From Anaerovibrio slackiae (GTDB lineage: Bacteria > Bacillota > Negativicutes > Selenomonadales > Selenomonadaceae): a stretch of DNA of 64,000 nucleotides. The translations under genes were made by a program, and so were the position numbers. Below, in pieces: positions 40,849-48,907 of the stretch (positions are counted from its first letter, which is position 1; each line of letters starts with the position of its first letter). The notes under the pieces were generated by a model. It was not told where the DNA came from, ran no database searches, and was given only the letters and a program-made list of their open reading frames with translations. The stretch spans positions 1-64,000 of the forward strand of contig NZ_VUNR01000009.1 of the NCBI RefSeq assembly GCF_009695585.1, read 5' to 3'.

Positions 40849-41646
40849 TTAAGTTGTTTTATGAGTTTTTTTGCCCTGCTGCTTTTCCCTGTAGGCACAG
40901 TAGATGAAGGCTGCCAGTGCCAGGGCAAAGGCGATGACGCTGGTCATCTGGGCGGATTTGAAGATGCCCAGCACCAGCTCCGTGTAGTCCCCCCGCAGGT
41001 ACTCAAGGCAGAAACGAGCGGCAGAGTAGAGCATGACATAGAGGGCAAAGGCCTGTCCTTTGGCGTGGGGAAAGGCGCGGTACAGGAGCAGGAGGCCGAA
41101 GATGAGAAAATCCAGCTGGCCTTCCCAGATTTCGGCAGGCCACAGGGGCTGTGCTCCGTAGGTGTGGTAGGCAAGGGTGGTCTGGGGATAGAGGATGCCG
41201 AAGCTTCCGCCGGTAGGTGCCCCAAAGGCATCGCCGTTCAGCAGGTTGGCGCAGCGTCCCAGCCCCTGGCCGAAGATGATGGCAGGGGCGCAGATATCCA
41301 TCATAGCCAGGATATCGATTTTGTGCTGGCGGCAGTACAGGATGCCGGTGATGACACCCAGGATAACGCCTCCCTGGATTGCCATGCCCCCCTGCCACAC
41401 GTTGAGGATTTCCGTCAGGTGGTGCTGGTAATAATCCCAGTCAAAGAAGAACACGTCCCAGAGCCGTGCCCCCAAAAGGCCGCTCAGGCCGCAGTAGATG
41501 CCGATATCTGCCACATGCTCATGGTAGCGTCCGTCCTGCCTGGCCAGAAAATACGCCACGCCGGTGGCGATGATGATGCTGATGCTCAGCACCAGCCCGT
41601 AGGCCCGGATGGGGAAATCTCCTATATAAAATAGATATTGATGCAT
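40849..41646 (-). CDS. lgt: prolipoprotein diacylglyceryl transferase
   Basis: A 265-residue inner-membrane enzyme with seven helices that attaches diacylglycerol to the Cys of prolipoproteins. The Lgt signature is seen as GQGLGRCANLLNGDAFG, with the catalytic Arg, plus PTGGSFGILYP and the late RFCLEYLRGDY. Two in-frame ATGs lie six bases apart. AGGAGG at 41660-41655 is only two bases from the first but eight from the second, so I choose 41646. It would lipidate candidates such as the PelA-hydrolase protein at 17.9 kb. Confidence 0.94.
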   Translation of the reverse strand: MHQYLFYIGDFPIRAYGLVLSISIIIATGVAYFLARQDGRYHEHVADIGIYCGLSGLLGARLWDVFFFDWDYYQHHLTEILNVWQGGMAIQGGVILGVITGILYCRQHKIDILAMMDICAPAIIFGQGLGRCANLLNGDAFGAPTGGSFGILYPQTTLAYHTYGAQPLWPAEIWEGQLDFLIFGLLLLYRAFPHAKGQAFALYVMLYSAARFCLEYLRGDYTELVLGIFKSAQMTSVIAFALALAAFIYCAYREKQQGKKTHKTT

Positions 41647-41664
41647 GTTCATGACCTCCTGATG

Positions 41665-41749
41665 CCTTATAAGACATGTCGCGTAAGGGCTGCCCTATAA
41701 AGCTTGTCACATAAGATTTGCCATATAAGGCTTGCCATAAGGGTATAAT
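41665..41749 (+). repeat. 14-bp degenerate tandem repeat between lgt and the small toxin locus
   Basis: Units of exactly 14 bases from 41680: CGCGTAAGGGCTGC, CCTATAAAGCTTGT, CACATAAGATTTGC, CATATAAGGCTTGC, CATAAGGGTATAAT, with a 15-base related unit before them. The last unit supplies a TATAAT (41744-41749) suited to be the -10 box for the rightward small gene. The whole gap 41647-42084 holds this array, the toxin locus and the antisense promoter. Confidence 0.75.
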
Positions 41750-41815
41750 TCCTGTACAATGTATCGAGATAGGTGTACCAGCACGGTAGGCGGCTAATCC
41801 TGCTCCCGTAAGGGG

Positions 41816-41893
41816 GTGGTGCCTATAACATTGTACGATTTTTTGACACTAGTATTCCTGGTGACGATTTGTATAGTGGCTATCAAGGCATAA
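41816..41893 (+). CDS. 25-residue hydrophobic peptide, candidate type I toxin
   Basis: Two adjacent GTG codons (41816, 41819) follow AAGGGGG at 41810-41816. The reading frame is VPITLYDFLTLVFLVTICIV then AIKA and stop: a short polar start with Tyr-Asp, one membrane helix, and a single Lys near the end. This is the build of the small holin-like/type I toxins of Firmicutes. A strong hairpin (AACCGCC at 41898-41904 with GGCGGTT at 41922-41928) begins four bases after the stop, and a minus-strand promoter at 41987-42015 would make an RNA covering the 3' end. In addition CGGC and TGCTCCC in the leader (41791-41807) can pair with GGGAGCAGCCG at 41947-41957 near the 3' end, close to the ribosome site. 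The evidence is structural; no homologue search was possible. Confidence 0.55.
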   Translation: MVPITLYDFLTLVFLVTICIVAIKA

Positions 41894-41980
41894 GAAAAAC
41901 CGCCTGCAGCTTCCAAACTTAGGCGGTTCTTCCTGAACTGTTCAATGGGAGCAGCCGTTTTACCGGTATGCCTCTTCCTT
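41894..41980 (-). ncRNA. candidate antisense RNA (type I antitoxin)
   Basis: A minus-strand transcript starting about 41980 would be some 85 bases long. It would end at the hairpin GGCGGTT-type stem (41928-41898), which on this strand is followed by TTTTTCTT, a good terminator. It is complementary to the 3' untranslated part of the small toxin message, including the GGGAGCAGCCG segment that can pair with the toxin leader. The convergent, 3'-overlapping layout is like txpA/ratA and bsrG/SR4 of Bacillus subtilis. Confidence 0.45.
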
Positions 41981-41986
41981 ATAATC

Positions 41987-42015
41987 ATTATACGTCATGG
42001 ATAAGGAAAATGCAA
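41987..42015 (-). promoter_or_regulatory. promoter of the antisense RNA
   Basis: On the minus strand TTGCAT (42015-42010), a 17-base spacer, TATAAT (41992-41987). Confidence 0.65.
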
Positions 42016-42084
42016 GTTAATTAGCATCAGGCGGGAAAATAAGCCCTGCGCATGATGTTTATTTTTTTAGAGGGAGCAGAAGAT

Positions 42085-42759
42085 ATGAAGATAATTGCAG
42101 GCCTGGGCAATCCCGGCAGCGAATACGCCAGGACGAAGCATAATGTAGGCTGGATGCTGGTGGATGCCCTGGCGGAAAGGCTGGGGGCCGGTGACTGGCG
42201 GCAGCATGAAAAGGGACTGGTGGCAGAGGCGCGGATTGGCGCGGAAAAGGTGCTTTTGGTGAAGCCTCAGACCTATATGAATAACAGCGGCGAGTGCATA
42301 GGGCCGCTGATGCGCTGGTACAAGCTGGAGCCGGAGGATGTGATTGCTGTCCATGACGATATGGATATTCCGGCAGGCATGGTGCGCATCAGGAAAAAGG
42401 GCAGTGCCGGGGGGCATAACGGCATCAAGTCATTGATTGCCCATATTGGCTCGGAGAAGTTCGGCAGGGTGCGGATTGGCGTGGGACGTCCGCTGCCGGG
42501 CTGGAGCGTTATCAATCATGTGCTGGCTCCTTTCAGCGATGAGGATGTGCTGAAAATCCGGGAAGCCATAGAGTATCTTTTGCCGGCGGTGGAGTGCATT
42601 GTCAGCGAGGGCTATGATATGGCCATGAACAAATATAACCCGAAGAAGGAAAAGAAGGCAAAGAAGGAAAAGAAGGCAAAGAAGGAAAAGCAAGCAGCCT
42701 GTGATGGAAATGGACAGGCAGGTACAGGAAGCGAAGGAGGCGAAGGGGAAAATGGCTAA
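42085..42759 (+). CDS. pth: peptidyl-tRNA hydrolase with a lysine-rich tail
   Basis: A 224-residue cytoplasmic enzyme that frees tRNAs from dropped-off peptides. Start ATG 42085 (MKIIAGLGNPGSEYARTKHN) with AGGGAG upstream; an earlier in-frame ATG at 42052 is rejected. The catalytic His is in KHNVGW, and YMNNSGE, HDDMDIPAG and GSAGGHNGIKS are the standard motifs. The enzyme proper ends near residue 186. The tail that follows repeats KKEKKA, encoded by 18-bp tandem units at 42643-42690, then a Gly/Glu-rich end. It overlaps the radical SAM gene by eight bases. Confidence 0.95.
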   Translation: MKIIAGLGNPGSEYARTKHNVGWMLVDALAERLGAGDWRQHEKGLVAEARIGAEKVLLVKPQTYMNNSGECIGPLMRWYKLEPEDVIAVHDDMDIPAGMVRIRKKGSAGGHNGIKSLIAHIGSEKFGRVRIGVGRPLPGWSVINHVLAPFSDEDVLKIREAIEYLLPAVECIVSEGYDMAMNKYNPKKEKKAKKEKKAKKEKQAACDGNGQAGTGSEGGEGENG

Positions 42760-44047
42760 GAAAGGCAAAAAGCAGGGGGGCAGAAATCTGCCGCCAGCCA
42801 ATGGGGCAGGCTGTGAGATAACGGCTCTTTACGCAGATGAGAACGGCGAGATTTTTGATGCGCCGGGCATGGGAGCTGTGGGCAGGAGCGGCAGCCAGCT
42901 GCGGCCTCTTACCCCGGAAGACCTTATTCCCCTGCCGGAAAGTGCTGACCTGATGTTCCTGCCGGACAGGCAGGCCATGGGAGTTGCCGGGGACGGGGAG
43001 ATGATGCCCCTTACCGGCAATGCGGTGGCTGCCATCCTGCCGGCAGGCTATACCCGTACCCTGCTGCCGGGCTTTCAGCGGCTGGAGGATGCCGGGCAGC
43101 TGCCACTCTACGGCTATACGGCAGTGGCTGTGTACAAAGACGAGCTGTATGCCGCTGCCATCTACACGGATGAAAACCACAAGTGGGACCCGGCAAACTA
43201 CAACACCCATGACCTGAAAAAGCTGGTCAGGAAGGTAAAGAAGGATTTGCCGGATAATCCCCTGGTGGAGCACCTGGCCAACTGCTCCCTGGAATGGCAC
43301 TGCTGCACGGCGGAGAATCTCTTTTACCGCCGCTGGGAGTGCGGTATACCTACCTCCCCTGTGTGCAACGCCAACTGCTTCGGCTGCATTTCCCTGCAGC
43401 CTGCGGAGTGCTGCCCCTCCCCTCAGAGCCGCATCAAATTCCGTCCCACCCCGGAGGAAATCGCGGCCATCGGCATCTATCATCTGGAATCCGCCCCGGA
43501 GGGAATCATCAGCTTCGGCCAGGGCTGCGAAGGTGAGCCCTCCCTGGCGGCAGACAACATCAGTGCAGGCATCAGGCTCATCCGTGCCAGGACCGGCAGG
43601 GGGCAGATAAATATCAACACCAACGCAGGCTATACGGAGGGCATCAGGAAGATTGTGGATGCGGGCCTTGATACCATGCGCGTCAGCATCATCAGCGCCA
43701 TTCCTGAGAGCTATGCTGCCTATTACAGGAGCAGCTACCGGCTGGCGGATGTGAAGGCGTCCATCAGCTATGCCCTGGACAAGGGGATTTATGTGTCACT
43801 GAATATGCTGTATTTCCCTGGGTTCAATGACCGGGCAGAGGAACTGGCTGCCTGGAAGGAGTTTTTCCGGGAGCTGCCGGTGCAGATGATTCAGGTGCGG
43901 AACCTGAATATTGACCCGGATGCCTTTTTGGCGATTATGCCGGAGCAGCAGTCGGAGTGCGTGGGCACAAGGGCGTTTTTGCAGGAGCTTCACCAGGCTT
44001 ATCCTCAGCTGGTGATTGGCAGCTTCAGCCATTATGTGGAGAAATAA
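42752..44047 (+). CDS. radical SAM protein
   Basis: A 431-residue protein. Start ATG 42752, eight bases inside pth, with AAGGGG at 42743-42748. After about 190 residues of N-terminal region unlike any domain I can name, the 4Fe-4S site appears as CNANCFGC (CX3CX2C). The SAM-binding and barrel strands follow: ISFGQGCEGEPSL (the GGE-like motif), INTNAGY, MRVSIISAIPE, and VSLNMLYFPG. The C-terminal part lacks extra cysteine clusters. The family resembles uncharacterised Negativicutes and Clostridia radical SAM proteins. Translational coupling to pth is the only contextual clue, so the substrate is unknown. Confidence 0.85.
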   Translation: MAKKGKKQGGRNLPPANGAGCEITALYADENGEIFDAPGMGAVGRSGSQLRPLTPEDLIPLPESADLMFLPDRQAMGVAGDGEMMPLTGNAVAAILPAGYTRTLLPGFQRLEDAGQLPLYGYTAVAVYKDELYAAAIYTDENHKWDPANYNTHDLKKLVRKVKKDLPDNPLVEHLANCSLEWHCCTAENLFYRRWECGIPTSPVCNANCFGCISLQPAECCPSPQSRIKFRPTPEEIAAIGIYHLESAPEGIISFGQGCEGEPSLAADNISAGIRLIRARTGRGQININTNAGYTEGIRKIVDAGLDTMRVSIISAIPESYAAYYRSSYRLADVKASISYALDKGIYVSLNMLYFPGFNDRAEELAAWKEFFRELPVQMIQVRNLNIDPDAFLAIMPEQQSECVGTRAFLQELHQAYPQLVIGSFSHYVEK

Positions 44048-44175
44048 AATCAACAAGGTATAAAAAATAGGAAAAAGGTTACAGATTAAAAATTTTTTTC
44101 GTAAAAAAAGGATTTTTAGCACCTTGTGTTGAATATAGTAAGTACATATGCAGAATGAAATCGGAGGGGTATGAA

Positions 44176-44955
44176 ATGGACGAGAGAGACTGGGAAGATT
44201 TTAAGGCGAAGCTGAAGCGAAAGACGGAGATAGACCTTGATTTATACAAGGCACCGCAGATGCAGCGGCGCATCATGAATCTGGCACGCCGCAACGGCTA
44301 CGATAAATACAGTGCTTATTTTGACAAGGTGGTGCAGGACAAGGACGATTTTGCGGCTTTTATTGAGTACCTGACCATCAACGTGTCGGAGTTTTTCCGT
44401 ACGCCAGACAAGTTTGCCAAGCTGGAGACGGATGTTATTCCTGACCTTTTAAAGCGTTCCTCCAAGCTGAATATCTGGAGCGCAGGCTGCTCCATCGGGG
44501 CGGAGCCTTATTCCCTGGCCATGATTATGAAGGATTTGACGCCGAACCAGCGCCATCGCATCCTTGCCTCTGACCTGGATATTGAAATCCTCGCCAAGGC
44601 AAAGGCCGGGGTGTATTCGGAGAACGAGATAAAGGCCATGAGCGAGGCCCGCAAGCAAAAGTATTTTACCAAGCAGGGGGATAAGTATGCCGTCAGCTCC
44701 GAAATCAAGAGCTGCATTGAGTTCAAGCGCCACAACCTGCTGAAGGACAATTTTGAGAGCGGCTTTGATCTGATTTTGTGCCGCAACGTGGTTATCTATT
44801 TTACGGAGGAAGCCAAGGATCAGCTGTATGCCAATTTCTTCAAGGCATTGAAGCCGGGGGGGATTCTCTTTGTAGGTGCTACGGAGGCGATTTTGAATTT
44901 CCGCAAGCTGGGCTACACCAGTTACCAGCCATTCTTCTATCAGAAGCCGTTATGA
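44176..44955 (+). CDS. cheR: chemotaxis protein methyltransferase CheR
   Basis: A 259-residue SAM-dependent glutamate methyltransferase that tunes chemoreceptors. Start ATG 44176 after GGAGGGG at 44164-44170; ATG 44155 is in frame but lacks a site. The N-terminal four-helix domain (residues 1-70, with RRIMNLARRNGY) contacts receptors. The methyltransferase domain has IWSAGCSIGAEPYSLA (SAM loop; CSTGEE is usual), LASDLDIEIL, and CRNVVIYF. The C-terminal pentapeptide-tether domain is normal. It is isolated from other chemotaxis genes and may be expressed with the next gene, 20 bases away. Confidence 0.94.
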   Translation: MDERDWEDFKAKLKRKTEIDLDLYKAPQMQRRIMNLARRNGYDKYSAYFDKVVQDKDDFAAFIEYLTINVSEFFRTPDKFAKLETDVIPDLLKRSSKLNIWSAGCSIGAEPYSLAMIMKDLTPNQRHRILASDLDIEILAKAKAGVYSENEIKAMSEARKQKYFTKQGDKYAVSSEIKSCIEFKRHNLLKDNFESGFDLILCRNVVIYFTEEAKDQLYANFFKALKPGGILFVGATEAILNFRKLGYTSYQPFFYQKPL

Positions 44956-44975
44956 CGTTATAAGGAGAAAGTATA

Positions 44976-45986
44976 ATGATAGCTAATCCCACCATTGAGC
45001 AGATGAGCAGGGAGGACATGTCTGCTCTGCAATTGAAAAAACTGAAAAAGCAAATGCATTGGGCTATGGAGAAAAGTGCTTTCTACTACAAGAAGTTTAC
45101 CGGCCAGGGGCTGAATGGCCAGTCAATCCAGTCCCTGGAGGATTTGCAGAAGCTGCCCCTGACTACCAGTGAGGAGATAGACGGTACTACCGTGTACAAC
45201 CTGCTGACTCTGCCCCTGAGTGCCGTGCTGCGGATTTCCCGCATCGGCTTCAGCAAGCCTGTTATCAAGATGTATACCAACGGCGACCTGGCTTATCAGA
45301 TTGAGATGATGACCAGGGTGATGGTGGCTCAGGGAGTGCATGGTGCTACTGTGGTAGGGCTCTTGGGGGAGGCCTCTGACAGCCGTCTGATGGATGTGCA
45401 GTATGCCCTGGAAAACATGGGCGTGACGGTTATTTTGCTGGGCAATAATCAGGAGAGCATCAAGGATTTGATTACTACCTGCCATATTGATGTGCTGGTC
45501 AGCGACTTCAAGCAGGTGACACAGCTGGTGGTGATGCTGCAGGCCAGCGGCATTTCAGCAGATGATTTGTTTCTGCCGAAGATTATCTGCATGGAGGAAG
45601 GGCTGCAGAACCCGAACCATTATTATATCCAGCAGCGGCTGAAGGCGAAGACTACTACCCTGTACAATTCCCCGGTAATGGGCTGCGGCGGTATTATCTT
45701 TCCGTGCAGCGAGGGCAGCGGCTATCATGTGCAGGAGGATTATTTTTATCCTGAGATTCTGGAGTATGGTACTGACAAGCTGATTACGGAGCCTCACAAG
45801 GTGGGAGAGCTGGTGCTGACCGCCCTGGCTGCCGAGGCGATGCCGATTTTCCGCTATCGCACGGGGCAGGCGGTGATGCGCCTGGATGATGAGTGCCCTT
45901 GCGGCAGGACGCTGATGCGGCTGGCATCCCCTACGGAGTATGCCGGTGTGGTATGGCAGGCAGTGCAGGATAAATCAGGAGTGTGA
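44976..45986 (+). CDS. PaaK-like adenylate-forming family protein lacking ATP and lid motifs
   Basis: A 336-residue protein related to phenylacetate-CoA ligase, which is normally about 430-440 residues. The N terminus (LKKLKKQMHWAMEKSAFYYKKF and LEDLQKLPLTT) and the late GELVLTAL, FRYRTGQ and CPCGRTLMRL match PaaK. However, the ATP-binding SSGTTG loop is replaced by ISRIGFSKPV, the central Gly/Glu acyl-site motif is not seen, and the C-terminal lid domain after CPCGRT is missing apart from about 20 residues. It is probably not a working ligase. It sits between cheR and the ABC-F gene with close spacing. A binding or regulatory role is possible. Confidence 0.75.
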   Translation: MIANPTIEQMSREDMSALQLKKLKKQMHWAMEKSAFYYKKFTGQGLNGQSIQSLEDLQKLPLTTSEEIDGTTVYNLLTLPLSAVLRISRIGFSKPVIKMYTNGDLAYQIEMMTRVMVAQGVHGATVVGLLGEASDSRLMDVQYALENMGVTVILLGNNQESIKDLITTCHIDVLVSDFKQVTQLVVMLQASGISADDLFLPKIICMEEGLQNPNHYYIQQRLKAKTTTLYNSPVMGCGGIIFPCSEGSGYHVQEDYFYPEILEYGTDKLITEPHKVGELVLTALAAEAMPIFRYRTGQAVMRLDDECPCGRTLMRLASPTEYAGVVWQAVQDKSGV

Positions 45987-45990
45987 TGTA

Positions 45991-47547
45991 TTGAGTATTT
46001 TAAATGTAGAGCATGTATCCCATGGCTTTGGGGGGAGGACGATTTTTGAGGATGCCTCCTTCCGGCTGCTGAAGGGGGAGCATATTGCCCTGATTGGCGC
46101 CAATGGCGAGGGCAAGTCAACCTTCCTTTCTATCATTACGGGGCAGATGACTCCCGATGAGGGCAAGGTGGAATGGGCGAAGCGGGTAACTACCGGCTAT
46201 CTGGATCAGCATGCGGTGCTGAAGCCGGGCATGACCATCCGGGATGTGCTGAAAACGGCCTTTGACGAGATGTACAAGCTGGAAAAGGAAATGCTGGACT
46301 GCTATGACAGGATGGGGGAGGCATCACCGGAGGAAATCGACAGGATGATGGCTGATGTGGGGGATATTCAGGACATTCTGGAGGCTCACAGCTTCTACAC
46401 CCTGGACAGCAAGATTGAGGAAGTTGCCAGCGGCCTGGGGCTCCGGGATATCGGCCTGGACAAGCCGGTGGATGCTCTCTCAGGCGGCCAGCGCACCAAG
46501 GTGCTGCTGACGAAGCTGTTGCTGCAGAGCCCGGATATCCTCATCCTGGACGAGCCTACTAACTTTTTGGATGTGGAGCATATCGAATGGCTGAAGAATT
46601 ATCTGCAGAACTACGAGAATGCCTTTATCCTGGTATCTCATGATGTGCCTTTCCTCAATGCCGTTACCAACGTGATTTATCATGTGGAAAATGCCACCTT
46701 GACACGCTATACCGGCAGCTATGAGAAGTTTCAGGAGATGTATGCCATCAAGCGGCGGCAGGAGGATGCCGCCTATGAGCGGCAGCAGGCGGAGATTGCC
46801 AAGGAAAAGGATTTTATCCAGCGGAACAAGGCCAGGGTGGCTACCCGTGGCATGGCAAATTCCCGTCAGAAGCGGCTGGACAAGATGGAGCTTTTGGAAA
46901 AGCGCACGGAAAAGCCGAAGCCTCACTTCCATTTTCAGATGGACCGCACGCCAAGCCGCTTCGTGATTGAGGCCAAGCGGCTTGTTCTCGGCTATGACAC
47001 ACCGTTGACCAATCCTGTGGACTTGCAGCTGGAGCGGGGCAGGAAGGTGGCCATCCGGGGCGTCAACGGCCTGGGCAAGACCACCCTGCTGAAAACCCTG
47101 CTGGGGCAGATCAAGCCTATTGCCGGAAAAATCGAGCTGGGTGAGTTTGTAAGTCCCGGCTATTTTGAGCAGGAGTCCAACCGGGGCAACGACAACACCG
47201 CCATCGAGGAAATCTGGCAGGAATATCCCGGCATGACGGAGTTCGAGGTCAGGGCGGCACTGGCGGCCTGCGGCCTTACCAATGAGCACATCACCAGCAA
47301 GATGATGGTGCTCTCCGGCGGTGAGGCGGCCAAGGTGCGCCTGTGCAGGATCATGCAGAAGCCGGTAAACCTTCTGGTGCTGGACGAGCCTACCAACCAT
47401 CTTGATGTGGATGCCAAGGCGGAGCTGAAGCGCGCCCTGAAGGAATACAAGGGTGCCATCCTGCTGGTGTCCCATGAGCCGGATTTTTATGAAGACTGGG
47501 TGGACAGCGTGTGGAATATTGAGGGCTGGACCACCAAGATTATCTGA
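45991..47547 (+). CDS. ABC-F family ATPase (ribosome-associated)
   Basis: A 518-residue soluble protein with two ABC ATPase domains and no membrane helices. The start is TTG 45991 with AGGAG at 45977-45981; a longer in-frame reading lacks a ribosome site. Domain 1 has GANGEGKST (Walker A), LSGGQ and LILDEPTNFLD; the linker of about 80 charged residues (residues 245-325) is the P-site tRNA interaction motif; domain 2 has GVNGLGKTT, LSGGE and LVLDEPTNHLD. ABC-F proteins act on stalled ribosomes or give antibiotic resistance. It lacks the arm insertion of EttA as far as I can tell, and resembles the YkpA/YbiT group. A terminator follows at 47698-47735. Confidence 0.9.
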   Translation: MSILNVEHVSHGFGGRTIFEDASFRLLKGEHIALIGANGEGKSTFLSIITGQMTPDEGKVEWAKRVTTGYLDQHAVLKPGMTIRDVLKTAFDEMYKLEKEMLDCYDRMGEASPEEIDRMMADVGDIQDILEAHSFYTLDSKIEEVASGLGLRDIGLDKPVDALSGGQRTKVLLTKLLLQSPDILILDEPTNFLDVEHIEWLKNYLQNYENAFILVSHDVPFLNAVTNVIYHVENATLTRYTGSYEKFQEMYAIKRRQEDAAYERQQAEIAKEKDFIQRNKARVATRGMANSRQKRLDKMELLEKRTEKPKPHFHFQMDRTPSRFVIEAKRLVLGYDTPLTNPVDLQLERGRKVAIRGVNGLGKTTLLKTLLGQIKPIAGKIELGEFVSPGYFEQESNRGNDNTAIEEIWQEYPGMTEFEVRAALAACGLTNEHITSKMMVLSGGEAAKVRLCRIMQKPVNLLVLDEPTNHLDVDAKAELKRALKEYKGAILLVSHEPDFYEDWVDSVWNIEGWTTKII

Positions 47548-47697
47548 GGACAGGCTTATGCCTGCTGGCAGTATTTTGCTATTATGTTGCAGCAGTATTT
47601 TGTCATTACCGAATGTGCCGTAAAGCCCCTGCCTTTAACCATGGGAAGTATGTCAAGTTGCCGGCAGAGGCCGTATATCATTTGAGTTATGGTGAGT

Positions 47698-47735
47698 AAC
47701 CGCATCACAGCTGTTAGCCTGTGGTGCGGTTTTTT
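47698..47735 (+). terminator. terminator after the ABC-F gene
   Basis: AACCGCATCACAG pairs with CTGTGGTGCGGTT (one G-U) and six T follow. It stands between the ABC-F gene and the P-type ATPase remnant. Confidence 0.88.
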
Positions 47736-47759
47736 GCTGCAAAAAAATAATTTTGCAGA

Positions 47760-47782
47760 TAAAAATCATTTTCATTAGCAAT
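47760..47782 (+). promoter_or_regulatory. Fur-box-like site ahead of the truncated P-type ATPase
   Basis: GATAAAAATCATTTTCATTA resembles two of the three GATAAT-type hexamers of a Fur site. It is weaker than the one at 33814. Confidence 0.3.
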
Positions 47783-47796
47783 AATCGGAGAAGGAA

Positions 47797-48660
47797 ATGC
47801 TGCTGCTGGCGGCATCAGCGGAGCAGCATTCGGTGCATCCATTGTCCATTGCCATTCAGAAGTATGTGCAGGCACAGCAGTGGACGGTGCCGCAGCACAG
47901 GTCCTCCCGGACGATTGTGGCACGGGGCATGGCCGCCGTGGTGCCTGAGTTCGAGGGCTTTTCCGGCGGTGATGTGCTGGTGGGCAGCTGCAAGCTGATG
48001 CAGGAGCGGGGTGTTGAGGGCATGGAGCTTATTCACCCTGAGGATATCTCCATGGGTTACATCTATGTGGCACGAAACGGTATGCTGCTGGGGGTTATCG
48101 GCATCAAGGATCCTATCCGTCCCCTGATGAAAAAGACACTGAATCAGATGCGCCGTTACGGTGTGGATGAGATTGTCATGCTGACCGGTGATTCGGAGGC
48201 AGTGGCGGCCCAGGTAGCAAGGGAAATGGATATTGATTCCTATCATGCAGAGGTGCTGCCGGAGGATAAGGCAAATTATGTCATGCAGCTGAAAAAGCGG
48301 GGGACAGTGATGATGGTGGGGGATGGTATCAATGATGCTCCGGCTCTTGCTTTTGCCCATGTGGGAACCACCCTGGGGAGCCGTCAGACAGATCTGGCAG
48401 CGGAGACCTCGGCTGTTACTATCCGCTCTGAGGATCCGACACGGCTGATTGAGGCACTGCAGCTGGGCAGGCGCACCATGGGGCTGATACATCAGAACTT
48501 CACAGCCACCATCACCGTCAACTCAGCTGCCATGTTGCTGGGTGCCCTTGGCGTGATTACACCTCTCTGGGCAGCTATTATACACAATACTGCCACCTTG
48601 GCAGTGGTGCTGAACAGTGCCAGGATATTGGCACCGGCTCAGAAAAAACTTTTGAGATAA
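47797..48660 (+). pseudogene. 5'-truncated heavy-metal P-type ATPase
   Basis: A 287-residue frame holding only the back part of a P1B-type ATPase. It has the nucleotide-binding domain with the HP motif (QHSVHPLSIAI), then TGDSEAVAAQVA, MVGDGINDAPAL, and the last two membrane helices (FTATITVNSAAMLLGALGV). The DKTGT phosphorylation loop, the metal-binding CPx helix and helices 1-6 are absent, so it cannot pump. Upstream there is an unrelated terminator, so no split first half exists nearby. A GGAGAAGG site stands just before ATG 47797, so the fragment may still be translated. Deletion of the 5' part is the simplest explanation. Confidence 0.8.
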
Positions 48661-48779
48661 AGTTGCTGAAGTTCATCAAAAAGCTGTGCAACAAATGAAA
48701 CAAAAATAATCAAGATATACCCAAAAGATAATCAAGAATGAAATTCATGCAAATTTCATGAAACAAGATGTAACAAAAA

Positions 48780-48834
48780 AGCCATAAGTTGTGCAACGAA
48801 ACATGATGAAGTTGCACAACTTATGGCTATATTT
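48780..48834. terminator. bidirectional terminator with a 17-bp perfect stem
   Basis: GCCATAAGTTGTGCAAC (48781-48797) pairs perfectly with GTTGCACAACTTATGGC (48811-48827). T-rich sequence follows on the plus strand and AAAAAA precedes it for the minus strand, so it serves the P-type remnant and the LacI gene. Confidence 0.88.
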
Positions 48835-48907
48835 TCAGGCTAAATTCATAAAAATGGTGAAGTTTTGAATGAGATTTACACAAAAGTTCACCATTTTTGC
48901 ATCTTTA

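Noticed and set aside
40705-41634. Long open frame on the plus strand over lgt
   Set aside because: It is the mirror of a clear Lgt protein on the other strand, with low-complexity, family-less translation.
41975-41992. TATAATCATTATA-like palindrome as a Fur box
   Set aside because: It coincides with the -10 box of the antisense promoter and lacks the third hexamer.
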